From Psychrosphaera haliotis (GTDB lineage Bacteria; Pseudomonadota; Gammaproteobacteria; Enterobacterales; Alteromonadaceae): DNA of 64,000 bases. The stretch's first letter is position 1. Every line of letters begins with the position of its first letter. Both the position numbers and the translations under genes were made by a program. A model generated the notes under the pieces. It was not told the origin of the DNA. It was given only the letters and a program-made list of their open reading frames with translations, and searched no databases. Location of the stretch: contig NZ_WOCD01000003.1 of the NCBI RefSeq assembly GCF_009728465.1, forward strand, positions 806,001 through 870,000. Direction: 5' to 3'. Positions 7,595 to 17,388 of this stretch are shown in pieces.

Positions 7595-10500
7595 TTGAAG
7601 TCCCTAATCTCATCAGTTGTATTGCTAGCGTCTGCCGCATTTTCATCTTTTAGCCCAAGTGCAAACGAAATTCTTAATCCCAAACTTGATTGGCAAGTGC
7701 TGGAAACACCCAATTTTAAAATTCATTTCACACCCAATTACAAAGATTGGGCATACAACGCAGCCAATGAAATGGAACACGCTCAAAATTTAATTAAGCA
7801 GCAACAAAACAGAGTATTGACCGAAAAAGTAGACGTTGTTGTATTTGATCCGCTAAATAATTCAAATGGTTTTGCCCTGGCGTTTAGCCATAAACCATTT
7901 ATGGCGCTATATGCAACTTCAGCGCTATCAGAGACTGTCATTAGTAATAGCGACAGTTGGCCTCAATTACTAGCGCTGCATGAGTATGTTCACTTGGTGC
8001 ATTTAGGGCAGCAAGACAGAGCAAAATGGCGCAACACAATTCGAAAATACCATGATTTATACGATGCCTATGCCTCAGGATTAAATCGTTGGGTGTCAGA
8101 AGGTTATGCAACCTTGCTTGAATCTAAGCTTACGGGACGTGGACGTTTGTTTGATGCACAAGTTGAAGCCACTATATTGCAATACGCTCGTGAAGGGGCG
8201 TTGCCAAAATACTCTCAGTTAAGTGCAACATCTGGTGGCTATAAAGCGGGTTCAATGGCTTATTTAGTTGGCGTTCGCTTTTTAGCTTGGTTAGAAAAAG
8301 AATATTCTGAGCAACATTTAGATGCTGTTTGGACAAGAATGCGCGGTGAAGCAAATCGTAATTTTGACAACGCATTTGAGGGCATATTCCAACAACCAGC
8401 GTCACAACTTTATAATCGATTTGTGGCAGAATACACGCAAATTGCGATGAACACAGAACAACAGAGCAATGCCGCTGAATTGTGGTTTGACGCTGATTTT
8501 GAACTACGTTCGCCAACCTTTAGCCCAGACCAAAGTAAGTTCTTAGCCGTAGAAGCCTCTAATGATGCATCACCTAAATATAAACTTTCGGTATATGAAA
8601 CGGCTATTAATACCAAAGCCATCGAAACGTTTAACAATCAAAATGAAGCTATTTTAAACGACGACACACAGGATATTGCCAACAACGAGCCTCGAGTATT
8701 TAATAGCAAGCGTATCAAAGCTTTAAATTCAATTAACGGTAAAGGTGTTAGCTATCCAAGGTGGCTGAACGAAGAGGTTGTGCTTTATGTGGCAAGCTCT
8801 ACGGACAATCAAGGCCAGCAACACCAAGATTTATTTAAATGGGATATCTCCACTGGAAAGGTAACGCAATTAACAACTAGCTTAAACATTCGTCGTTTTG
8901 ATGTTTCCTCTGATGCTGAGTTTATTGTTGCTGAGCGCAATGAGTTTGGTAAGTCTAGTTTAATTAAGTTGAGCTTAAATAGTTTGGGCCTAGCCAGTTT
9001 GGGCTCAAATACTTCGGGTTTAAATAGTTCTGATTCAAATAATTTAGACTTAGATAGTTCAAGCTCAAACGGCTCGGTTCACATTCAAGGTAAATTGGCT
9101 TCAGCCATCGAACTTAAAACACCTTCGATTAAAGAGAGTTATGACTTTCCAAGGCTCAACCCTAAAAATCCTGAACAATTGGCGTATTTATCAAAAAGTA
9201 TCAATGGCAACTGGTTAGTAAAACTAGCAGACTTAGGTAGCAGCAATCGCGATAATACAAGCAGCAACATTTCTACTTCAGACAAAACAATAGCCCTGCC
9301 AAGCGATTACCAATTTTTGTCTTACTTAAACTGGACACCTGATGGCGAGTCATTGCTGTTTGTTGCCAGCCAAAGTAACCAGTTGTTTGCCTACCAATAT
9401 GACATTAAAAGCGGTTTTCTTAGCCAAATCACAAATGGTGAACACCCAGTAGCTTGGCCAACCGTATGGAAAACTGAAGACAAGTTACGCTTAGTATTTG
9501 CATCTACCCGCTCTACTGGTCCAAACCTTTATGTGCAGCCTTTACAAAAGACTGAAAACACAACATTTACAACTCAAATTCCAAAGCCACAAACTGAACG
9601 TTCTAAATTCACAAAAAATACGGATTCTAAATATTTGATGCCATTGGCTGGCACTAAACACGAATTAGCGAACGCCCCTTCGGTACCATACAACTCAAAA
9701 GCTGGGTTACACGACCAAAACATATCTTTGGTTTTAGCCGGCACGAACAGCACCGCATCTTCTAACTTAATTGAAATTGGCATAAAAGGCGCTGACCTAA
9801 TGCAACGACTAAGTTGGATGATTTCAGTAGGTAGTGACGAAGTGCTGTCGGGCTATAGCGGTTATATGAGCTGGAAGGGTTGGCCTGTAAATGTTGCAGT
9901 CAATGCCTTTTCCATCGAGATTGATCCTTCAAAGCAAGGTGATGATATTTTAGGAACTAAGATTAACAAAGACGGCTTTAACATTGCTGCTGATTGGAGT
10001 TATGGTGTTTATCAAGGCTTGTTTGAGACATACCGCGGACAATTAAATACAAGCTTAGCTTACTCTAGTTTGGATGACGTTCAGTTTGCAGTCACTCAAA
10101 TTGATAATACTGGCAATACCATTCAAAACTTAATGACGAATGTTGGAAATAATGAAACTTCATTCCAAATTGGTCATAAACAAACTTTATCTTACGACAT
10201 GCAAGAAATTGGCGTATTTCAATCTAGTGACATAACCTGGTTATCCGGCGAAACAGAATATACCGGTGGTCAAAAAGAAAAATGGACTGGCCATCAAGGT
10301 TCTTTCATATTGGGAGCAACTTGGTTAGATGTTTCTCTTATTGCTAATCATACGTGGGCAACTCGACACGACAGTGACATAAACTTAATGAGTTTCGGTG
10401 GATTAGACTCTAATATTCTAGCAAGCCACAATTTACCAAACTGGGTATTTATTCCTGAACTTCCATTTGCAGTAGCTACGGGTAACGACTTCACTCGCAA

Positions 10501-10771
10501 TACAATTAGCATTGGTCCAAAAGGTGGTTTTCAAGTTTACTTCTCTGATCTTGAGCTGGATACTAAACCTAGCAATGCCAACGTATTTACACAAAATGCC
10601 GCTCGTGAGTATACTATTTATGGTGTTAGAGGTGACATTACACTTGAGCTTATTGGACTTGGTTTAACAGGCATAGACATTGAATTTGGATTAGCAAACG
10701 TCACTGAAAAACTGCTAAGCGATGACAAAGAAGATACTCAAGCTTGGATTAGCCTTAAATACAATTACTAA
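7595..10771 (+). CDS. Exported gluzincin-like peptidase with beta-propeller and C-terminal barrel-like region
   Basis: A 1058-residue protein with a signal peptide (cleavage near SPSANE). HEYVH at 129-133 and WVSEGYATLLE with Glu169 form a zincin-type site seen in peptidase MA-like domains. Residues about 300-690 contain TolB/PD40-like blades (for example LRSPTFSPDQSKFLAVEA, LSYLNWTPDGESLLFVA), and the last ~330 residues have the alternating aromatic strands of an outer-membrane beta-barrel, ending in a Tyr-containing terminus. A Ser/Asn/Leu-rich repeat interrupts the propeller at about 455-485. The TTG start is supported by AAGGAAAG upstream. Substrate and true topology are unknown. Confidence 0.75.
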   Translation: MKSLISSVVLLASAAFSSFSPSANEILNPKLDWQVLETPNFKIHFTPNYKDWAYNAANEMEHAQNLIKQQQNRVLTEKVDVVVFDPLNNSNGFALAFSHKPFMALYATSALSETVISNSDSWPQLLALHEYVHLVHLGQQDRAKWRNTIRKYHDLYDAYASGLNRWVSEGYATLLESKLTGRGRLFDAQVEATILQYAREGALPKYSQLSATSGGYKAGSMAYLVGVRFLAWLEKEYSEQHLDAVWTRMRGEANRNFDNAFEGIFQQPASQLYNRFVAEYTQIAMNTEQQSNAAELWFDADFELRSPTFSPDQSKFLAVEASNDASPKYKLSVYETAINTKAIETFNNQNEAILNDDTQDIANNEPRVFNSKRIKALNSINGKGVSYPRWLNEEVVLYVASSTDNQGQQHQDLFKWDISTGKVTQLTTSLNIRRFDVSSDAEFIVAERNEFGKSSLIKLSLNSLGLASLGSNTSGLNSSDSNNLDLDSSSSNGSVHIQGKLASAIELKTPSIKESYDFPRLNPKNPEQLAYLSKSINGNWLVKLADLGSSNRDNTSSNISTSDKTIALPSDYQFLSYLNWTPDGESLLFVASQSNQLFAYQYDIKSGFLSQITNGEHPVAWPTVWKTEDKLRLVFASTRSTGPNLYVQPLQKTENTTFTTQIPKPQTERSKFTKNTDSKYLMPLAGTKHELANAPSVPYNSKAGLHDQNISLVLAGTNSTASSNLIEIGIKGADLMQRLSWMISVGSDEVLSGYSGYMSWKGWPVNVAVNAFSIEIDPSKQGDDILGTKINKDGFNIAADWSYGVYQGLFETYRGQLNTSLAYSSLDDVQFAVTQIDNTGNTIQNLMTNVGNNETSFQIGHKQTLSYDMQEIGVFQSSDITWLSGETEYTGGQKEKWTGHQGSFILGATWLDVSLIANHTWATRHDSDINLMSFGGLDSNILASHNLPNWVFIPELPFAVATGNDFTRNTISIGPKGGFQVYFSDLELDTKPSNANVFTQNAAREYTIYGVRGDITLELIGLGLTGIDIEFGLANVTEKLLSDDKEDTQAWISLKYNY

Positions 10772-10848
10772 CAGAGCTTTTAATTGAGCTATTACTAGAG
10801 CTGTTAGTTGAGCTTTGAGTAGTTATTAAAACAACAAAGGAACACACC

Positions 10849-11247
10849 ATGTTTAACGAAGCGGCTGTGAAACAATATTTATTATCTAAGCCTCACACCG
10901 CTTTGGATTTTCCTTTTGGTAAAGATGTCAGCGTTTTTAAGGTTAAAGGAAAGATGTTTGCAACTTTAGCGTTGGGGAAAATTAGCAAACAGGCATTGCA
11001 ATCCGATGACGATAAACAATCTTGGTGGCTCAATTTAAAATGCGATCCAGATGAAGCACTTATGCTCCGTGATATTTTTCCGTCGGTGATCCCGGGTTAT
11101 CACATGAATAAAAAGCTTTGGAATACGGTTATTTTAGATGGCTCAATCCCACAAGGTGAAATTGAGCGAATGATGGATAATTCGTTTATGTTGGTTGTTG
11201 ATAAGATGACTAAAAAAGATCAGGCGTCGATCTTAATCCACTTATAG
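10849..11247 (+). CDS. MmcQ/YjbR family protein
   Basis: A 132-residue cytosolic protein with the YjbR signature: FPFGKDVSVFKVKGKMFA near the N-terminus, WWLNLKCDP in the middle and IPGYHMNKKLWNTV towards the end. The fold resembles CyaY and is sometimes linked to DNA binding, but no activity is established for the family. The start follows an AAAGGA ribosome site. It is convergent with the ParDE pair, with only one base between the stop codons. Confidence 0.85.
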   Translation: MFNEAAVKQYLLSKPHTALDFPFGKDVSVFKVKGKMFATLALGKISKQALQSDDDKQSWWLNLKCDPDEALMLRDIFPSVIPGYHMNKKLWNTVILDGSIPQGEIERMMDNSFMLVVDKMTKKDQASILIHL

Positions 11248-11248
11248 T

Positions 11249-11545
11249 TTAGCTTGTCAAATGCAGCTCATATTTCATCTGTTGATGTAAAATACGTACT
11301 ACAAATATGTCGTTACTACGGGACTTGAAATAAACGGCATGTTTTCTGTGTAAGAAGCGAAAATAGCCTTTTCGAACGTCGTCAGCCTTATGAGCCAAAT
11401 TGGGTTCGTGCGCTAGCATCTTAAAGCACTCTTCAAGCTCTAATAAGTATGATTCCGCTTGAGCCAAATTAAAGTTTCTGTAGGTATATTGAAAAATATT
11501 GGCAAGATCTTTTGAAGCCAGCTGAGAAAGAACGTAATTAGTCAT
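11249..11545 (-). CDS. ParE/RelE-family toxin of a type II toxin-antitoxin pair
   Basis: A 98-residue RelE/ParE-superfamily protein with YVLSQLASKDLANIF at the start, an ESYLLELEECF helix and the C-terminal FRFLHRKHAVYFK and FVVRILHQQM strands. ParE toxins poison DNA gyrase; RelE relatives cut mRNA on the ribosome. This sequence looks ParE-like because of the partner type. Its ATG overlaps the end of the antitoxin gene by 8 bp, so translation is probably coupled. Confidence 0.85.
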   Translation of the reverse strand: MTNYVLSQLASKDLANIFQYTYRNFNLAQAESYLLELEECFKMLAHEPNLAHKADDVRKGYFRFLHRKHAVYFKSRSNDIFVVRILHQQMKYELHLTS

Positions 11546-11771
11546 TCGCTATTTTTTCTTTCTGCTCATTTATAATATCGGCGACAGACAATGAGCTTTC
11601 ACCACTTACTTCACCTTCAATTAATGCCATACGAATGGCTTCTTTTTCACTTTGGTTATGACGGATAAGATCTCTTATATAGTCGCTAGCATTTGCAAAG
11701 TGGCCGTTTTCGATTTGTAAATCAATCCATTGTCGCATTTCGTTTGGGATAGAAATATTTAATGTTGCCAT
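11538..11771 (-). CDS. ParD/CopG-family antitoxin
   Basis: A 77-residue ribbon-helix-helix protein: ATLNISIPNEMRQWID gives the DNA-binding strand and first helix, and FANASDYIRDLIRHNQ the second helix; the rest is the toxin-binding tail. I start at 11771 because AAGG lies five bases upstream and the strand begins immediately; a longer frame to 11876 would run through the operator. The protein should bind its own promoter and neutralise the downstream toxin. Confidence 0.87.
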   Translation of the reverse strand: MATLNISIPNEMRQWIDLQIENGHFANASDYIRDLIRHNQSEKEAIRMALIEGEVSGESSLSVADIINEQKEKIAND

Positions 11772-11827
11772 AGCCTTACCTAATGAATTTAATATATACA
11801 CGATTTTATACTGATAACTATGGCATA

Positions 11828-11848
11828 TATTGGCAATCCTTGCCAATA
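11828..11848. promoter_or_regulatory. Palindromic operator upstream of parDE
   Basis: Perfect 9-bp arms TATTGGCAA and TTGCCAATA are separated by 3 nt, 57 bp upstream of the antitoxin ATG. Ribbon-helix-helix antitoxins bind such palindromes, so this is the likely autoregulatory site (inference from family and position). Confidence 0.65.
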
Positions 11849-11869
11849 CAGGCATAAAATAACAGGGCG

Positions 11870-11927
11870 AATTCAATTCAATTCAATTCAATTCAATTCA
11901 ATTCAATTCAATTCAATTCAATTCAAT
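11870..11927. repeat. Pentanucleotide tandem repeat (AATTC, about 11.5 copies)
   Basis: An uninterrupted AATTC array lies between the parDE operator and the 3' end of the glycosidase gene. Read on the minus strand it supplies the last codons of that gene (Ile-Glu-Leu-Asn) and its TGA stop at 11913-11915. Copy-number change should leave the protein end unchanged but would shift the distance to the parDE promoter. Confidence 0.9.
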
Positions 11928-14318
11928 CAGTATTGTTTGCTTAACCGAATGAGTATCAAGCTCAACATGCAATATGCCATCAGAAATATTGTAAAGGCTA
12001 GATTTACCGTTTACTTTGACTGACGTTATATTGTTAGTTCCAAAAAATCGTAATGTTATGGCTCTCTTATCTTGGGCTCCAGAAAAGGTGCCGACAGCTG
12101 CATTTACCTTAACTTGGCGGCTACTTTGTGAATAATAAATCTGAGTTAACCGTTTTTGATTTTTTGTTCGATATGCTTCGGTTTTATCATCGTCTTCAAC
12201 TAACGTAAAACTTGAGTCTGCGCCAACATATATATCAATACCTAAACGCGATTTATCAATAAATCCAGTGCTTTTCACAAATTGTCTTTTAGGAATAATT
12301 GCCCCAGCTTTAACATATAACGGTAACTCATCAGCTGCTGGCTCAATGCCTACAACGTTATCACCTTTCACTATTTTGTTGCTTGCATACTGGTACCACT
12401 GACCTGGTGGCAACCACAATGTCATTTTTCCTTGCGATTTTGTTTGCGGCGCAACGAGCATCGAATCGCCCCACATATATTGGAGGTCATATTGCCAAGC
12501 TAGTTCCTCTTCTTGGTAATCGAGCACCATGGCTCGTGCAATTGGCAAGCCTGTAAGCGAGGCTTCATGCGCCATACTGTAGGTATAAGGCATCAATTCA
12601 TATCGCATTTGTGCATAAGTTAGGAATGCTTTCTGCGATGCTTTTGAACGGTCAAGAGGCCAGCGAGATTGACCCATACCATGTGGTTTCCAAATAGGTG
12701 AAAAACTACCAAAACCAATTGACCATTGTTGATATAGAGTTTCATCAGGACCAAGGTTATTTTTCCAATCATAAAAGCCACCAGCGTCATGCCCCCAAAA
12801 AGGGAAACCCGATAAACCAGCTAATTGCATGCCTCTAATTTGGCTTTGCATGTCGTTGTAGTTTGGGTAAATATCACCGCTCCACAAGGTCGCGTAACGT
12901 TGAGCTCCTGCAGTCATGCCGCGTACCCAAACAAAAGGACGCTTATTAATGCCCGACTTATCCCAACCGTCGGCAACTAACGCCTTTGCAATCAGAAAAA
13001 ACCAATAGTTACGCATTTCAGCTGAACTTCGGCCATTGCTTAATATCATGCTTTTATCTGCAGCGCCCTGCTCATCAAACTCATCTATCCACAATGCGTC
13101 GCCAGGATATTGCTTTTCTGGGACGAGTGCTTTTTTATAAAACACATCCCAAAACCAGCTGCGAAATTCAGCATTTGTTAAATCTGGTGCGCTGTTTGGA
13201 AACTGAATATTATCAATTGAAGGTAAGTTAAAGCTGGCTTTCCACCCTTCTGATTTTTTAGCGATACAACGATTAAAATCTAATGTGAGTACCAAGGCAT
13301 TCTTTTCTAACCACTGTTGATAGGCAGCAGGATCTGGATAACGTTCTTTATCCCAATCCAGTTTAGACTCACAGCGTTTTCCTCCTGCCGCGCGCCAACG
13401 ATTGTCATTAATTACATGGTCAAGTGGGTAACCAGCTTCCCTATGCTCAAGGATTTTATTTTTCCACCATGTTTCATTTGACGGTGTTGGTGAGTCATGA
13501 TCATGGCCTTTATCTGACAACTGCAAACCAAACATAGACTTAGCAGGTAAACGAGGACGTCCCGTTAATTGTGTATAGTTATCCAATACGTTCGCTAACT
13601 TTCCACCGGATATATAGAAGTAATCCATTTGCCCAGAAAAGCCGTGATCATCAATTGCAACGCTGTATTCTTCTTTATCACCAAAAGAAAATTCATTAGT
13701 AAAAGTACTATTTAAAAATACGCCGTAACCTTTACTTGATAGGTAAAAAGGCACAATCAACGGCGCCTGCTCTATTGGCTGCTTGCCGTAGTTGCGACCA
13801 GTGCGTTGTCCTTTTAGATCGAGTTTAGGCTCTCGACCATAAAAGCCGTGGCCTAGACCTGTGAAATGTTCATCTTGCTGATAAGCAAATTCGGTTTTTA
13901 TGATAGTGCCGGTTTTACTTGGAGACTGAAGCTCAGCTAAAGTGATAACACCGTTTTCCAAAAAAGTCGCTTTTAACGTGTTCTTCGATATCAAAACCTG
14001 CAAGCTTTTGTTGCCTATAGGAGCTACCTGCCAGTGTGTTTTTGTTGAACTTAGCGCTAAGTTCTGACGCCAGTCATGTGAGGCCACCATTTCATAGTGA
14101 TTATCAGCATAAAATGGCTGACCTTTGACGGTTGAATGGAGTCGTATAATCTCGTCACCATAAGCAGAGACTTTTAACTTGTTACCATTATCTAACGTAA
14201 ACAGAATCGACTTGTCAGCGGTTTTTGAAGGTTCATTAACGCTACCTGCAAAAGAAGCAAAAGAAGCAAAAGAAAGTTGCGACAAGCAAATTATTGCGAT
14301 GCTAAAAAGGGCTTTCAT
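11913..14318 (-). CDS. Exported glycoside hydrolase family 31 (alpha-glucosidase/xylosidase type)
   Basis: An 801-residue precursor with a signal peptide, an N-terminal GH31 beta-sandwich, a TIM barrel from about 255 to 600 and a DUF5110-like C-terminal domain (YVGADSSFTLVEDDDKTEAY). WIDEFDEQG near residue 412 is the nucleophile region and LWSGD near 481 the acid/base region. The Glu-Phe-Asp after Trp-Ile-Asp differs from the WIDMNE of classical alpha-glucosidases, so substrate is uncertain. A 9-bp in-frame repeat (Ser-Phe-Ala three times) ends the signal region, and the 3' end lies in a 5-bp repeat. Confidence 0.88.
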   Translation of the reverse strand: MKALFSIAIICLSQLSFASFASFAGSVNEPSKTADKSILFTLDNGNKLKVSAYGDEIIRLHSTVKGQPFYADNHYEMVASHDWRQNLALSSTKTHWQVAPIGNKSLQVLISKNTLKATFLENGVITLAELQSPSKTGTIIKTEFAYQQDEHFTGLGHGFYGREPKLDLKGQRTGRNYGKQPIEQAPLIVPFYLSSKGYGVFLNSTFTNEFSFGDKEEYSVAIDDHGFSGQMDYFYISGGKLANVLDNYTQLTGRPRLPAKSMFGLQLSDKGHDHDSPTPSNETWWKNKILEHREAGYPLDHVINDNRWRAAGGKRCESKLDWDKERYPDPAAYQQWLEKNALVLTLDFNRCIAKKSEGWKASFNLPSIDNIQFPNSAPDLTNAEFRSWFWDVFYKKALVPEKQYPGDALWIDEFDEQGAADKSMILSNGRSSAEMRNYWFFLIAKALVADGWDKSGINKRPFVWVRGMTAGAQRYATLWSGDIYPNYNDMQSQIRGMQLAGLSGFPFWGHDAGGFYDWKNNLGPDETLYQQWSIGFGSFSPIWKPHGMGQSRWPLDRSKASQKAFLTYAQMRYELMPYTYSMAHEASLTGLPIARAMVLDYQEEELAWQYDLQYMWGDSMLVAPQTKSQGKMTLWLPPGQWYQYASNKIVKGDNVVGIEPAADELPLYVKAGAIIPKRQFVKSTGFIDKSRLGIDIYVGADSSFTLVEDDDKTEAYRTKNQKRLTQIYYSQSSRQVKVNAAVGTFSGAQDKRAITLRFFGTNNITSVKVNGKSSLYNISDGILHVELDTHSVKQTILIELN

Positions 14319-14404
14319 GCTGTTTTAATCCTTTAATGCGTTTGTGGACATACTTACACAGTTGTATAAGGACTCAGCATGAATACGAATGTATGAAACA
14401 CCTA

Positions 14405-14662
14405 CTAAAAGTGTTTATCGATATATAAAATTCTATTTTCGAACTGCTCTCTTGCTGTGCCAGAAGGATAGTCAAACTCGTATTTGTTATGGAAAAATAA
14501 GGTTAAGTTACACTGTACATCGCTAAGAACAACCGTATAGCCATCAAAGTCTGACACCGCTTTCACGCCTTCTAACTGATGGCCCTGCTCTATTTGTTCG
14601 CCTTTTGTTCTAATTTTATCAAACACTCTTAAAAGCATATGTAGGTCTAAATCATTTTTCAT
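14405..14662 (-). CDS. DUF3081-type small protein
   Basis: 85 residues resembling the DUF3081 family of Alteromonadales and Vibrionaceae: an N-terminal LRVFDKIRTKGE helix, FDGYTVVLSDVQCNLTLFFHNKYEFD in the centre and a charged C-terminal helix. No signal or membrane segment; function not known. Transcribed alone. A ribosome site (GAGGG) lies shortly before the ATG. Confidence 0.7.
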   Translation of the reverse strand: MKNDLDLHMLLRVFDKIRTKGEQIEQGHQLEGVKAVSDFDGYTVVLSDVQCNLTLFFHNKYEFDYPSGTAREQFENRILYIDKHF

Positions 14663-14822
14663 GGCTTACCCTCGCCTTAATTTATAAAAATACAACTAAT
14701 AACATTACATAATACAGTACTGCAAACCAGCACAATGTGTTCACTTTGCAATTATGAGTGAGGCTAGAAGACGTCAACTCAAGCTATTTATGTTTGTCAT
14801 AATTAGATTAACCTTTCCCTCC

Positions 14823-14875
14823 ACCTGTACCTGTTACCTGTTACCTGTTACCTGCACCTGTTACCTGCACCTGTA
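14823..14875. repeat. Imperfect short tandem repeat (ACCTGTT/ACCTGC units)
   Basis: Eight to nine ACCTG blocks with 6- or 7-bp periodicity in the long gap 14663-15390. They are in no supported gene. Confidence 0.8.
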
Positions 14876-14939
14876 CTAAAATCGTAACAATTTAGAATAT
14901 TTTTTCTTTTATTATTAATAATTAGATAATTGTTTTCAA

Positions 14940-15365
14940 TTTCATTATGAGTAAGAATACGTTCCGACCTTTTAATAAGAATAAAAACGGCGTGTTGTTG
15001 TGAAACTTATCTCCATAAATTTCAAACAATTTGAAAGCGGAAACGTAAAAGACGGCAACATTGCTACTTTGCGATGGAAACCTGTTCCCGGCCGCCCAAT
15101 TTATACTTTAAGGACCTCTCTGGTCACCTTCAATAATTTAAAAGGCCCAAGTCGCTTTTGCACACGGAAAGCGGGCCCTAATAAGTTGAGTTATCTCAAG
15201 CTCAGCTGTTATCAAAGTTTCAATTTATCAAACATCATTTCACCGTTCTCAATCTCAATCCCTCTACCTTATTTTGATTTTCCTAATTTTAATGTAGAGC
15301 CTGTTTTGAAAAAACGAGTGAAAACATCAAGAGCCAACATGCATTGCATATTGGCTCTTTTTTTT
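14940..15365 (+). other. Candidate structured leader RNA ending in a terminator
   Basis: This gene-free stretch contains several hairpins: GGACC/GGTC near 15112-15124; GGCCC with GCTTT pairing to AAAGC and GGGCC at about 15143-15179; and TTGAG/CTCAA near 15185-15198. It ends in a strong intrinsic terminator 25 bp before the endonuclease ATG. That layout fits a cis-acting attenuator or a separate small RNA. No known riboswitch was recognised. A 123-codon frame from GTG 15000 shows no ribosome site and no protein-like pattern. Confidence 0.35.
15330..15365 (+). terminator. Intrinsic terminator upstream of the endonuclease gene
   Basis: AGAGCCAA (15330) pairs perfectly with TTGGCTCT (15351-15358) and is followed by seven T. 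It lies directly before the endonuclease start rather than after a recognised gene, so it ends an untranslated transcript. Confidence 0.8.
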
Positions 15366-15390
15366 ACCTAAAAATTAAAAGAATAAAATT

Positions 15391-17290
15391 ATGTTTTTTA
15401 AAAAAATTAACAACAAGCTAACCATTCTGGTTACTTCATTAGTGGTCTCAAGTGCAGCATTGGCTGAAGTTCCAAATGGTTATTACGACACTGTAAATGG
15501 CATAAGTGCTACCTCATTGCGCACGTCTTTGCACAACATCATTGATGACCACCAAAGGTTTCCATATACTTCCTCTGCAACTGATACGTGGGATATTTTG
15601 GAAGCTGCAGATCAAGATCCTAGCAATAGCAACAACGTTATCGACATCTATAAAAATGCAAGCTACCCAAAGGCCGGTGGCGGAAACTCTTTTTATAACA
15701 GAGAGCATAGCTGGCCAAAGTCTTACGGTTTTCCAAAAGATGGCAGCACTAACTACGCCTATACCGACGCCCACCATTTATTTATTGCCGACAGCAGCTA
15801 CAATTCGAGTCGCAGCAATAAACCATACGCTAACTGCGACTCAGCCTGCAGTGAAAAAACAACGTTAGTAAATAATGGTCGTGGTGGAGCCTCTTCTGAA
15901 TCGAACTGGACTAAAGGCTCAGGCAATACTGGTTCTTGGCAGACTTGGTCAAGTCGTAAAGGAGATGTTGCTCGCGCACTAATGTATTTGGCTGTTAGGT
16001 ACGAAGGTGGCACTCATGGCGTAACCGGTGTATCTGAGCCAGATTTAATTCTGACCGATGACCGCACATTGATTGGAAACTCAAGCCAAGGTGTGAATTT
16101 AAGCGTTGCCTACATGGGCTTAAAGTCGGTTCTGCTGCAGTGGCATAATGACGATCCCGTTGACGCGTTTGAACAACGTCATAACGATACCGTTTTTAGC
16201 TTTCAAGGTAACCGAAACCCGTTTGTTGACCACCCAGAATATGTTACCTGTGTATTTGAAAACATATGTAATGGAATTGGTGGTGGCACTGGCGGCGGTA
16301 CAAACCCTCCTGTAGGAAATAGCTCTGTTTGGATAAACGAATTCCATTATGACAACAGCGGCTCTGACCTAAATGAGTTTGTTGAAATAGCAGGTGCTGC
16401 GGGCACAAACCTATCAGGTTGGTCAATTGTGGCTTATAACGGTAGCAACGGCAGCGCTTATATCACTAAAAATTTGTCTGGCTCAATCCCAAACCAAGCA
16501 AACAACCTTGGTACTAAATCATTTAGTATTAGCGGCTTACAAAACGGCGGACCAGACGGCTTAGCGCTTGTAGATAATAATGGTCAAGTCATTCAGTTTT
16601 TAAGCTACGAAGGTAGCTTTACCGCAAGTAATGGTCCAGCTACTGGAGTAAGTTCTACAGATATAGGTGTTAGTGAAACTACGTCAACGCCAATAGGTTA
16701 TTCACTACAGTTAACGGGTACTGGCACAAACTATAGTGAGTTTACTTGGGCTGCTGTTATGGCAAATACCTCTGGTTTCTATCAATTCCGATCAAAGCTT
16801 TGGTGGCACTGCGCCATGGATAAACGAGTTTCATTATGACAATAGTGGTTCAGATAGAAATGAGTTCATTGAAATAGCAGGTGCTGCTGGAACAAATCTA
16901 ACCGGCTGGAGCATTGAAGCAGTTAACGGCAGCAATGGTCAGGTTTATAAAACAATTAGCCTTTCAGGAACTATTGATAACGAAACAGCTGGTTTTGGCG
17001 CATTAGGCTTTAACGCGTCTGGATTGCAAAATGGGCCTGACGGCTTAGTACTCGTTAATGATAGTGGTGAAGTAGTACAGTTTATTAGTTATGAAGGCGT
17101 AATTACTGCTACCAATGGCGCAGCTGCCGGTACTAAATCAAATGACATTGGTGTTTCGGAATCGTCTAGTTCATCAAGTACTAAAGCAGTGCAGCTTAAA
17201 GGTAGCGGCGAACAGTACAGTGACTTTTATTGGAATGCACCAACAAACGCTAGCAAAGGTTCACTTAATGCAGGGCAAAGCATTAACTAA
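15391..17290 (+). CDS. Secreted endonuclease I family nuclease with two lamin-tail domains, frameshifted
   Basis: The signal peptide (cleavage near ALAEVP) precedes an EndA/NucM-type nuclease domain with REHSWPKS (His near residue 106) and DAHHLF, the His-Me-finger elements that cut DNA and RNA. A Gly-rich linker leads to two tandem lamin-tail domains, each opening with WINEFHYDNSGSD; copies start near 16330 and 16820. The frame breaks in GGTTTCT at 16774-16780: removing one T restores a continuous protein of about 632 residues. Without correction, translation stops at 16839 inside the second repeat. Likely role: extracellular nucleic acid breakdown. Confidence 0.85.
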
Positions 17291-17388
17291 ATCAATTTAA
17301 CAAGCTCTAATTAGCAACTCTAAGTGCAACCTTTGCATTGGAGGTTGTGAACATAGCTAAACCTTTGTCTTTTTAGACTAGACTTACT

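Noticed and set aside
11772-11876. Longer parD start at 11876
   Set aside because: The extension lies over the palindromic operator and promoter and is not ribbon-helix-helix-like; ATG 11771 has AAGG well placed.
15000-15371. 123-codon frame before the endonuclease gene
   Set aside because: Starts at GTG without a ribosome site, runs through the terminator hairpin, and its product lacks any protein-like pattern.
16736-17290. Separate lamin-tail gene after the endonuclease
   Set aside because: The frame opens inside the upstream domain without a ribosome site; it is the continuation of the endonuclease after an indel.
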